In this document: piece after piece, positions 1 through 5,763 of the stretch
How positions within the stretch are numbered: position 1 is the first letter of the stretch
Layout of the letters: every line of letters begins with the position of its first letter
DNA from: Desulfocapsa sulfexigens
GTDB taxonomy: Bacteria > Desulfobacterota > Desulfobulbia > Desulfobulbales > Desulfocapsaceae
Assembly: GCA_015661935.1 (NCBI GenBank)
Contig: DQVD01000105.1
Span: forward strand, 1-6,658
Length of the DNA: 6,658 nucleotides
Direction of reading: 5' to 3'
Made by a program: the position numbers and the translations under genes
Notes under the pieces: generated by a model
Told to the model about the DNA's origin: nothing
The model's input: the letters and a program-made list of their open reading frames with translations, nothing else
Database searches by the model: none

Positions 1-52
1 AGTATGGTTAATACCAAAGCCCCATCCATTAGGCTAGGGATATTTTCCGGTT

Positions 53-1201
53 TCAGCCGTTAACTGTCCTGTCAAGCATAAGAGGGATTCCGCCCTTATC
101 TTTAGGAATATATCCCATCACATCCTGCCAGATTTCATCGCTTTCCATACAGAAATAAATACAGGTTTGTGGTGCTGCCCGCTGTTTCAACAGAGAATAT
201 ATATGTTGATAAAGAGTTACTCTCCTTGGACGGAAATAGCGTTTTTTATTATCCAGACCTTCTATGAATTCCTGATAAAATATTCGTGATTGCGGGAATC
301 TTTTCGTACCAATTGTTTTTAATGATGGCAGATACCGTAAGGCACCAAGGGATATCCAGACAATTTGTTCAGCAGGAACAGTTTGATAAAGCTTAATGAT
401 TGTTTCTTCGTACCCTTCTTCCCAGCCAGGATGGTCAATAATTGGATCAAAATGGAATGCCAGCTTATACCCCCATTGTGCACATTGTGCCGCAGCCTGT
501 AATCGTTCATCTAAAGTGGCTGTACGAATTTCCTCTTTTTTCATTATAGAAGTACTGTTTAACGACCAGGCCAGTATGGTTCTTCCATTATGCTTAAGGT
601 CTCTAAGATTATCGATCACTGCACTTTTAGTTTTTAATTCGAGCACTGCCTGTTTTTGTTCCGCCATAAACTCAACAAGTATGGGGCTGAGACGTGTGAA
701 TTTATCAAGAGCCATTGAATCTGTAAATTCGCCTGTTCCAATGCGAAAAAACCTTTCAGGCTCAGCTTTGAAAGCTTTCCTCATTTCACTTAATAACTCA
801 TCAGTATTGATAAAGAAAGTAAGCCAGGGTTTATTTAAATAGGCTTGCAGGATACAATACACGCAATCCATGGGGCAGCCCATACCGACATTAAGTACCT
901 GATAATCACAGCATCGATATTCTTTTGTTCCCGGACAGGGTTTAAAAAAATGTCCACGGTTTTTACACAACAAAAGATGATGTTTTCCCTGGACCAGATT
1001 GTCAGGGTATTCACCGGGAATTCCTGCCGGGTCAGATCTATCTGGAATCACACTATATGGGAGATTCGCTCTTTTTAGTATATCTCTGGTGTAGTCAAGA
1101 TCCATACAGGATTCTTCAACATGGATTTCATTAACGTAAAGCGAGGGATCTTTCCAGGATTGTTGCACGGTCATAGGTATGCCATTAACGGTAATTATCA
1201 A
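53..1201 (-). CDS. SPL-family radical SAM protein (spore photoproduct lyase-like, substrate unknown)
   Basis: A 382-residue radical SAM enzyme of the SPL (COG1533-like) family. The [4Fe-4S]/SAM motif is CxxxCxxC at Cys109, Cys113 and Cys116, followed by ILQ, as in SplB. Further SPL resemblance is the HNG at 204-206, the SLN at 213-215 and HPGWEEGY at 258-265, matching the HNGKT, SIN and GWEEGY of Bacillus SplB. The Cys that donates a hydrogen atom in true spore photoproduct lyase (near 141 in B. subtilis) has no counterpart: the aligned stretch is GTGEFTDS (155-162). Extra cysteines at 79, 89, 97, 98 and near the C terminus (347, 351) could bind metal or form disulfides. The start is TTG at 1201, overlapping the TGA stop of the glycosyltransferase upstream (TTGA), with a weak AGAAG four bases ahead; the first ATG, residue 10, has no ribosome binding site. 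Probably cytoplasmic and cotranscribed with that gene. Family is confident; the reaction is not known, and a spore role is unlikely. Confidence 0.88.
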   Translation of the reverse strand: MIITVNGIPMTVQQSWKDPSLYVNEIHVEESCMDLDYTRDILKRANLPYSVIPDRSDPAGIPGEYPDNLVQGKHHLLLCKNRGHFFKPCPGTKEYRCCDYQVLNVGMGCPMDCVYCILQAYLNKPWLTFFINTDELLSEMRKAFKAEPERFFRIGTGEFTDSMALDKFTRLSPILVEFMAEQKQAVLELKTKSAVIDNLRDLKHNGRTILAWSLNSTSIMKKEEIRTATLDERLQAAAQCAQWGYKLAFHFDPIIDHPGWEEGYEETIIKLYQTVPAEQIVWISLGALRYLPSLKTIGTKRFPQSRIFYQEFIEGLDNKKRYFRPRRVTLYQHIYSLLKQRAAPQTCIYFCMESDEIWQDVMGYIPKDKGGIPLMLDRTVNG

Positions 1202-2097
1202 AAAACTTCTTTTGGATTATGAGGGACACTTAAGGGATGTTGCAGATTTTTGGCAAGGCACTGTTCAGCCCACTGGGCAATCTTAATATAAGAACGACCT
1301 TCAAGAATTTTTCCATATTTTAAGCAGCCCTTTCCATATACAAGGCATTTTTTTTGTAATTCTTCAAAAGTCCATCCCATTTGTTCTTCAGAGAGTTGTC
1401 TCTTTTGCAAAAGATCCAGAATAGCAGAAATTCGTAGCTTGTCCATACCGACTCTAAACTGAAAAGAAACCTGATCTTCACGACCGCCCTCTTTGATGGT
1501 GAGTGGATTGTCAATTAATAAAAATTGAAAGCAACTGCTTACTCTCAGCCATAAATCATAGTCCTCACAACAAGGTAATCTTTCATTAAAAAGTCCAATC
1601 TCATTGAATAGCTCTCGTTTAACCATGACTGTAGACATACCAACAGCACAGAGCTGCAGGCAATGTTTAAAAATGTCGCCTTCACCAGGTTGGTGAATCT
1701 TTTTTTGATTCAGGTGCGCACCTCGGCGTAACCAACGTTCTTTTGTATGTGAGATCACATATTCAGATCTGGAAGTAATCGCCAGAAATTGTAGCTCAAG
1801 TTTCTTCTTTTCCCAGTGATCATCTGAGTCGAGAAAGGCAAGATAGGAATATTGTGCCTCGGAAATACCATAATTTCTTGCGGCAGCAGGGCCTTTATTT
1901 TTTTGATACAAATATCGAACAGGAACCCTGCATTCTTCAGAAAATCTACGTACACATTCACGCGTATCATCTTCTGAACCATCATCCACCACAATAATTT
2001 CATCACAGCTTTTCGTTTGACGTTCAACAGAGTGTAGAGCACGCAAAAGAAAAGTTGCTCTATTATAGGTTGGAATAATAACAGAAATTCCTGGCAT
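1198..2097 (-). CDS. Family 2 glycosyltransferase (GT-A fold)
   Basis: A 299-residue glycosyltransferase that would move a sugar from a nucleotide-sugar donor onto an acceptor at the cytoplasmic side. The GT2 landmarks are in the usual order: SVIIPTYNR at 5-13, IVVDDGS at 35-41, GPAAARNYGI at 69-78, the metal- and nucleotide-binding DSDD at 90-93 (the DXD motif), and the acceptor/catalytic region ED-YDLWLR around 178-184. No membrane segment is apparent, so it is probably soluble or peripheral. The last 90 residues are helical and charged and have no motif I recognise. Donor and acceptor cannot be read from the sequence; an envelope polysaccharide, O-antigen or protein-glycan substrate are all possible. 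The ATG at 2097 begins right at the conserved first strand, so the start is secure despite a poor ribosome binding site. It is the first gene of a pair with the SPL-like gene, whose start overlaps its stop, and is divergent from rng. Confidence 0.93.
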   Translation of the reverse strand: MPGISVIIPTYNRATFLLRALHSVERQTKSCDEIIVVDDGSEDDTRECVRRFSEECRVPVRYLYQKNKGPAAARNYGISEAQYSYLAFLDSDDHWEKKKLELQFLAITSRSEYVISHTKERWLRRGAHLNQKKIHQPGEGDIFKHCLQLCAVGMSTVMVKRELFNEIGLFNERLPCCEDYDLWLRVSSCFQFLLIDNPLTIKEGGREDQVSFQFRVGMDKLRISAILDLLQKRQLSEEQMGWTFEELQKKCLVYGKGCLKYGKILEGRSYIKIAQWAEQCLAKNLQHPLSVPHNPKEVF

Positions 2098-2130
2098 CTT
2101 TGATTTTTCGTTTGATTTTTTTTGGAATTA

Positions 2131-2138
2131 GAAGGAGA
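2131..2138 (+). promoter_or_regulatory. Strong Shine-Dalgarno-like GAAGGAGA without a canonical start codon
   Basis: This is the best ribosome-binding-site match in the rng leader, but no ATG, GTG or TTG follows at a normal distance in any frame. The nearby ATA at 2142 is in frame with rng, and the reading frame stays open from there to the rng ATG at 2229, which itself has no such site. It may be chance, a ribosome standby site, or a mark of a rare ATA start or a sequencing error. Confidence 0.3.
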
Positions 2139-2187
2139 TTTATAAATCAAACTACTGTATATTATAAATATTGTAAATACGACACCA

Positions 2188-2208
2188 GCCACTTATCAAT
2201 CCAGTGGC
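2188..2208 (+). promoter_or_regulatory. Small hairpin in the rng leader
   Basis: GCCACT (2188-2193) and AGTGGC (2203-2208) form a perfect 6-bp stem around a 9-base loop, ending 20 bases before the rng ATG. It is GC-rich against a very AT-rich background. There is no U-tract, so it is not a terminator. E. coli RNase E controls its own mRNA through structures in the 5' leader; a similar role here is only a guess. Confidence 0.3.
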
Positions 2209-2228
2209 GTCCCTATATAAAACTAATT

Positions 2229-3764
2229 ATGAGCAGTGAAATACTCATCAATTCGACTAGTTACGAGACACGCATAGCACTTGTTGAAAATGGACAACTT
2301 GCAGAATTCCATCTCCAGCGACCAACAGAAAGAGGGTTGGTGGGAAACATTTATCGTGGTCGGGTGGTAAGAGTTCTCCCTGGCATGCAGGCTGCATTTG
2401 TCGATATTGGACTTGAACGAACTGGTTTTCTTTATGTGGACGATGTCCACATCTCCACTACTGATCTTGATGCAAGACTGTTTAAACGGCAAAATCCTAG
2501 CGAAAAACTCGAATTTTCATCTTTTCTTCCTGATACAGACATTAATCGTTCACCCGGCATGAGCATAGATGATCTTCTTTCTGAAGGTCAGGAAATAACG
2601 GTGCAAGTGGGTAAGGATCCAATTGGCACAAAAGGGGCGAGACTCACCTGTCATATTACCTTGCCTTGCAGAAATCTTGTATTTATGCCGCTCACAGAAC
2701 ATATTGGTATATCAAGAAAAATCCAAGATGAAGAAATACGTAAGACCTTAAAAGAACGCATCGAAACCTTACGACCTGCAGGAACTGGATTTATAGTCCG
2801 TACTGTTGCAGAAAATGCAACGATGGAAGAACTTGAAGCGGATATGGAATGCCTCCTCCTGCTATGGGACGAAATTCTGGATATTTCCAATAAAACATCC
2901 ACTGTTCCCAATATGATTCATGAAGATATTGATATCACACTCAAATCTGTCCGTGATCTCTTCACAGATGAAGTTCGCCTGCTTATCCTTGATGATCGAG
3001 AAACATACGAGAAAGTGCTCAAATTTGTTCACACATTTGCACCGAAACTTCAGGAACGTATCTCATACTACCAGGGAGATTCCCCGCTGTTTGAAGCCCA
3101 TGGTATTGAAGTTGAAATAAGTAGAGCCCTTAATAAAAAAGTGTGGCTGCGCTCAGGCGGATACATTATTATTGAAACCACTGAGGCCTTATCTGTTATC
3201 GATGTAAATACTGGCAGATATGTAGGAAAAAACGATTTTGAAGAAACAATTTTCAAGACCAATATGGAAGCAGTCAAAGAAATCGCGTATCAATTAAGAT
3301 TGCGGAACATTGGTGGAATCATCATTATTGATTTTATTGATATGGAAGAAGAAGAACACCGGGAAGAACTCTTCATCTCTTTTAAAGAGGCCGTTAAAAA
3401 TGATAAAAGCCGAATAAATATACTTAAACTCTCTGAATTTGGCCTTGTCCAGATGACGCGAAAACGCAGCTGTGAAAATTTAAGCCAGATGATGTGTGAG
3501 CCTTGTCATTATTGTGCTGGTGAAGGTATACTCAAATCCCGCAGAACTATCTGTTATGAAATCTTTCGTGAAATTTCACGAAGAGCAAAACACCACAGTA
3601 GTACAAATATTACACTGACCGTTCACCCACGCATTGCCGACATGCTTCTTAAGGAAGAAGAAACTGTCATTAGCGAACTCGAGGAAAATATTGGCAAACG
3701 GCTAAGTATTGTTGCCAATAACAAGCTCCATATCGAAAAATATGAAATTAACTGGGACATATAA
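2229..3764 (+). CDS. rng: Ribonuclease G (RNase E/G family endoribonuclease)
   Basis: A 511-residue endoribonuclease that cuts single-stranded AU-rich RNA, with roles in rRNA 5' maturation and mRNA decay. An S1 RNA-binding domain starts near residue 38 (GNIYRGRVVRVLPGMQAAFVDIG) and is interrupted by an acidic insertion at about 75-115. GTKGARLT and the VRT at 190-192 match the 5'-monophosphate sensor. The two metal-binding catalytic aspartates are Asp325 (SVIDVNTG) and Asp368 (IIIDFIDM), 43 residues apart exactly as in E. coli RNase E (303/346). The Zn-link is C-H-Y-C at 426-429, 58 residues after the second aspartate as in RNase E, but with His where CPxC has Pro. The long C-terminal degradosome scaffold of RNase E is absent; length is close to E. 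coli RNase G (489). The ATG at 2229 is preferred because family similarity begins there (ILINSTSYETRIALVENG), although no ribosome binding site is visible; the frame stays open upstream to a TTG at 2100. Confidence 0.95.
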   Translation: MSSEILINSTSYETRIALVENGQLAEFHLQRPTERGLVGNIYRGRVVRVLPGMQAAFVDIGLERTGFLYVDDVHISTTDLDARLFKRQNPSEKLEFSSFLPDTDINRSPGMSIDDLLSEGQEITVQVGKDPIGTKGARLTCHITLPCRNLVFMPLTEHIGISRKIQDEEIRKTLKERIETLRPAGTGFIVRTVAENATMEELEADMECLLLLWDEILDISNKTSTVPNMIHEDIDITLKSVRDLFTDEVRLLILDDRETYEKVLKFVHTFAPKLQERISYYQGDSPLFEAHGIEVEISRALNKKVWLRSGGYIIIETTEALSVIDVNTGRYVGKNDFEETIFKTNMEAVKEIAYQLRLRNIGGIIIIDFIDMEEEEHREELFISFKEAVKNDKSRINILKLSEFGLVQMTRKRSCENLSQMMCEPCHYCAGEGILKSRRTICYEIFREISRRAKHHSSTNITLTVHPRIADMLLKEEETVISELEENIGKRLSIVANNKLHIEKYEINWDI

Positions 3765-3770
3765 TTCCCC

Positions 3771-3931
3771 TTAGGAACGGGAGCGAAACAAGTTGAGCAT
3801 ATTACGCTGCTATTTTTCGTCAGCTGTACTAAAAAAAACGTTGCATTCTACTTGTATGTAACGTATTTCAAGTACAGTTGAAGAAATAAAAGGCAAGTAA
3901 GATTTTCAATTTATTTCGTGTACGTACCTTA
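3771..3931 (+). repeat. Long imperfect inverted repeat / RNA hairpin between rng and the M23 gene
   Basis: Nearly the whole gap between the two genes folds back on itself around a 9-base loop at 3847-3855. The inner stem is 3838-3846 with 3856-3864 (9 pairs, one G-U). The middle stem is 3821-3830 with 3871-3880 (10 pairs, one G-U), continuing at 3813-3820 with 3881-3888. Outer blocks are 3802-3805 with 3897-3900, then 3790-3797 with 3905-3912, 3783-3788 with 3914-3919, and 3773-3779 with 3923-3929. The arms stay in almost constant register (coordinates of partners sum to 7701-7703) for about 80 bases. There is no U-run, so it is not a standard intrinsic terminator. Most imperfect pairs are G-U as plus-strand RNA. 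It begins 7 bases after the rng stop and ends 22 bases before the M23 start. It could be a palindromic mobile repeat (MITE-like), an RNase III or RNase G target in the rng 3' end, or a structured leader. Confidence 0.75.
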
Positions 3932-3953
3932 TTACAACTCTCCGTGATAAAAA

Positions 3954-5330
3954 ATGAGACGACTAAATAGCAGACGTAAAAAGCAAAGATCATCATTCCC
4001 TTTTTATCTTATAATTGCACTCCTTCTTGCAGGAGCCGGTGGATATATTTTTGTCACCTATTTTGAAGGTGAAAAACCGCTAATTATTGCCAGACATCTT
4101 CCTGACTATATTGGGAAAAAGACCAATATATCGCTTACCATAAGTGACACCAGGAGTGGACTCCGTTCAATGAAGATGGTAATTATCCAAAGCGGAAAAG
4201 AAAAAACACTTTTCGTCAAAGATTTTCAAAGAAAACAAAAAGACGGCTCAGGCGGAACTGCTCAGGATGAAATTTCATTTGAGATTGACACTAAGGCTCT
4301 AAAATTAAAAGAAGGAGAAGCTGTTATCCATGTAGTAGCAACTGATTATTCTTTGCGTGGTCTGATGAAGGGAAATTTCACTGAATTATTCCACAATGTC
4401 ATCATAGATACCAAACCACCTAAAATCACCATAATTCACAGTGGACGATACATTAAACCAGGTGGAGCTGGAATTGTTATTTACAGCGTGGATGACACTG
4501 TAAAACATGGTGTTATGATGAATAATATTTATCATCCTGGCTTTCCCTTAACCGATGGATCTGATTCAAAATATATTGCCTACATTGCCCTTCCCTACTC
4601 TGCCGAAAAAATATCTCAATCACATGTATTTGCGAAAGATATCTCAGGAAACAAAACAATTAAATCCTTTGCTCCAATTCTAAAGAACCCCAAACAGAAA
4701 AAAGATATAATAAATGTTGGAGATGGGTTTCTCTCAAAAAAAATTCCTGAGTTTGAAGAACATTATCCGGAAATGGAAGGAGATATGCTCCAGAAGTATC
4801 TCTACACAAATCGCAATGTTCGAGAAGCAAACAACCAAAAGATCCATGATCAATGTATGACCCCTGGGCAGAAACAACTTTGGGCAGGACGTTTTATTCG
4901 TATGGCAGGAAGCGGAAAAGCCGGTTTTGCCGATCATCGCACCTATTTTTACAAGGGAAAAGCAATCGACAAACAGGTGCATCTTGGGATGGACATTGCA
5001 TCAACCAGACATGCGGCAATCAAGGCCGCTGGTACAGGAAAAGTTATTTTTAGCGATTATCTCGGAATATACGGAAATATGGTGATACTTGATCATGGCC
5101 AGGGGGTATTCAGTCTCTACTCGCACTTAAGCCAGATTAATGTTTCACCGGATGATATGCTCAATAAAGGAGATATTCTGGGTAATTCAGGCACCAGCGG
5201 AATGTCTGGAGGAGATCACCTGCATTTCTCCATGCTTATTAACGGAATTTTTGTTGATCCCAAGGAATGGTGGGATCAACACTGGATCGATGTAACCATT
5301 GACGGGCCATTGGTTGATGCCAAGTTCTGA
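3954..5330 (+). CDS. Membrane-anchored M23 (LytM-type) metallopeptidase
   Basis: A 458-residue envelope peptidase, likely to cut peptide crosslinks in peptidoglycan. A short basic cytoplasmic tail (RRLNSRRKKQR) precedes one membrane segment at about 16-35, which leaves the rest in the periplasm; no lipobox or signal-peptidase site is evident. Residues about 40-240 are strand-rich, and DTKPPKITI near 150 looks like the junction of two Ig-like domains. A helical linker follows, then the C-terminal M23 domain (about 335-440). All active-site residues are present: Zn ligands His343 and Asp347 (HLGMD) and His424, with His391 (LYSHLS) and His422 of the HLH motif, so it should be catalytically active rather than an EnvC/NlpD-type activator. 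There is no long coiled coil. The ATG at 3954 gives the basic-tail-plus-helix start; no clear ribosome binding site precedes it, and the long inverted repeat ends 22 bases upstream. Followed 15 bases later by a terminator. Confidence 0.92.
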   Translation: MRRLNSRRKKQRSSFPFYLIIALLLAGAGGYIFVTYFEGEKPLIIARHLPDYIGKKTNISLTISDTRSGLRSMKMVIIQSGKEKTLFVKDFQRKQKDGSGGTAQDEISFEIDTKALKLKEGEAVIHVVATDYSLRGLMKGNFTELFHNVIIDTKPPKITIIHSGRYIKPGGAGIVIYSVDDTVKHGVMMNNIYHPGFPLTDGSDSKYIAYIALPYSAEKISQSHVFAKDISGNKTIKSFAPILKNPKQKKDIINVGDGFLSKKIPEFEEHYPEMEGDMLQKYLYTNRNVREANNQKIHDQCMTPGQKQLWAGRFIRMAGSGKAGFADHRTYFYKGKAIDKQVHLGMDIASTRHAAIKAAGTGKVIFSDYLGIYGNMVILDHGQGVFSLYSHLSQINVSPDDMLNKGDILGNSGTSGMSGGDHLHFSMLINGIFVDPKEWWDQHWIDVTIDGPLVDAKF

Positions 5331-5344
5331 CCTGCTGGAAGTGT

Positions 5345-5384
5345 AAAACACTGTATAAGTAATGCTGTTTTTATACAGTGTTTT
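5345..5384. terminator. Bidirectional intrinsic terminator
   Basis: A perfect 14-bp stem (5345-5358 with 5371-5384) closes a 12-base loop. It has AAAA on its left edge and TTTT on its right, so each strand has a U-run at the 3' side. It sits 14 bases from the stop codons of both the M23 gene (plus) and the small zinc-ribbon gene (minus), exactly where a shared terminator for convergent genes belongs. The stem is AT-rich, which makes it weaker than a textbook example. Confidence 0.82.
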
Positions 5385-5398
5385 AAAATGCATTGATT

Positions 5399-5566
5399 CT
5401 AATCTTCCATATCATAATCTGGGCCACCGCAAAGCTTACAGCGCAATACGGGATCATCTTTATCAAAAATATACTCCCAGTTTTTTGCTCTGATTTCTTC
5501 CTCACGATCACGCCCGCAGTTTATACAAACCCAGATATCACCATCTTCTGTCTCAAATAAATGCAT
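5399..5566 (-). CDS. Small two-CxxC zinc-ribbon protein, 55 residues
   Basis: A short, complete gene encoding an acidic 55-residue protein. Two knuckles are visible: CINC at 14-17 and CKLCGG at 43-48, spaced as in zinc ribbons, so it very probably binds one Zn ion through four cysteines. Between them is a charged helix-like stretch (RDREEEIRAKNWEY), and the tail is acidic (DYDMED). It has no membrane segment and no recognised enzymatic motif. The start at ATG 5566 is supported by a good GGAG (5575-5578) eight bases upstream, the clearest ribosome binding site of any gene in the window; the stop is TAG. It converges on the M23 gene and shares its terminator, and is divergent from lptF. It is therefore its own transcription unit. 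Possible roles are a nucleic-acid or protein-interaction adaptor; I do not recognise a named family. Confidence 0.75.
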   Translation of the reverse strand: MHLFETEDGDIWVCINCGRDREEEIRAKNWEYIFDKDDPVLRCKLCGGPDYDMED

Positions 5567-5674
5567 ACTCTTATCTCCAATATAAAAAACTTAACATCTG
5601 TTTATAACTCAAAACTTAAATACTTTATCTATCCTCTTTTCACAAGCTTTGCAGTATACGAAGTAAGTTCTTTC

Positions 5675-5703
5675 TTGTAGCCTTTTCTATTTTTCTGTAC
5701 ACT
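5675..5703 (+). promoter_or_regulatory. Possible sigma-70-like promoter for lptF
   Basis: TTGTAG (5675-5680) and TACACT (5698-5703) are separated by 17 bp and lie 60 bp before the lptF start. The hexamers match the consensus at 3 and 4 of 6 positions. The rest of the gap 5567-5763 is AT-rich; the only repeat I see is AAAACTTAA at 5586-5594 and again at 5611-5619. The promoter of the minus-strand zinc-ribbon gene must also be here but is not clear. Confidence 0.3.
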
Positions 5704-5763
5704 CTGCCTCAAAATCAATACGAAAGATTACATATTATTTACCATTAAGAATTTTTATAGATA

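Larger units (their letters stand above)
2098..2228. promoter_or_regulatory. Divergent intergenic region with AT-rich promoter-like elements
   Basis: This 131-bp gap must hold the promoters of both the glycosyltransferase unit (minus) and rng (plus). On the minus strand there is a perfect TATAAT at 2161-2166, without a convincing -35 at 16-18 bp. On the plus strand TATATA at 2213-2218 lies only 10 bp before the rng ATG; if used as a -10 it would give an almost leaderless mRNA. I cannot choose between these by eye, and in such AT-rich DNA such hexamers arise by chance. Confidence 0.35.

Noticed and set aside
1..52. A possible further minus-strand gene starting at ATG 29 (MDGALVLTI, open to the edge), or the C-terminal tail of a plus-strand gene ending near 61.
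   Set aside because: Only nine codons are visible, there is no ribosome binding site, and the plus-strand readings are equally short. Nothing identifies either one.
396..1078. Open plus-strand frames of 148 and 77 codons opposite the radical SAM gene.
   Set aside because: They lie wholly inside a gene with clear family motifs on the other strand, and their translations have no recognisable domain.
1755..2192. A 145-codon minus-strand frame overlapping the glycosyltransferase in another frame.
   Set aside because: It overlaps the well-supported GT2 frame for most of its length, and its product is low-complexity with no motif.
2100..2228. A 43-residue N-terminal extension of RNase G from a TTG at 2100.
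   Set aside because: Family similarity begins at the ATG at 2229, the TTG lies next to the divergent gene's start, and the added sequence has no domain character.
3765..3790. A separate intrinsic terminator directly after rng.
   Set aside because: The local TCCC/GGGA pairing is very short and no U-run follows; these bases pair better as part of the long inverted repeat.
3771..3931. Integron attC site as an explanation for the long hairpin.
   Set aside because: The conserved 7-bp attC core ends (RYYYAAC and GTTRRRY) are not present at the right places, and there is no integrase or gene cassette.
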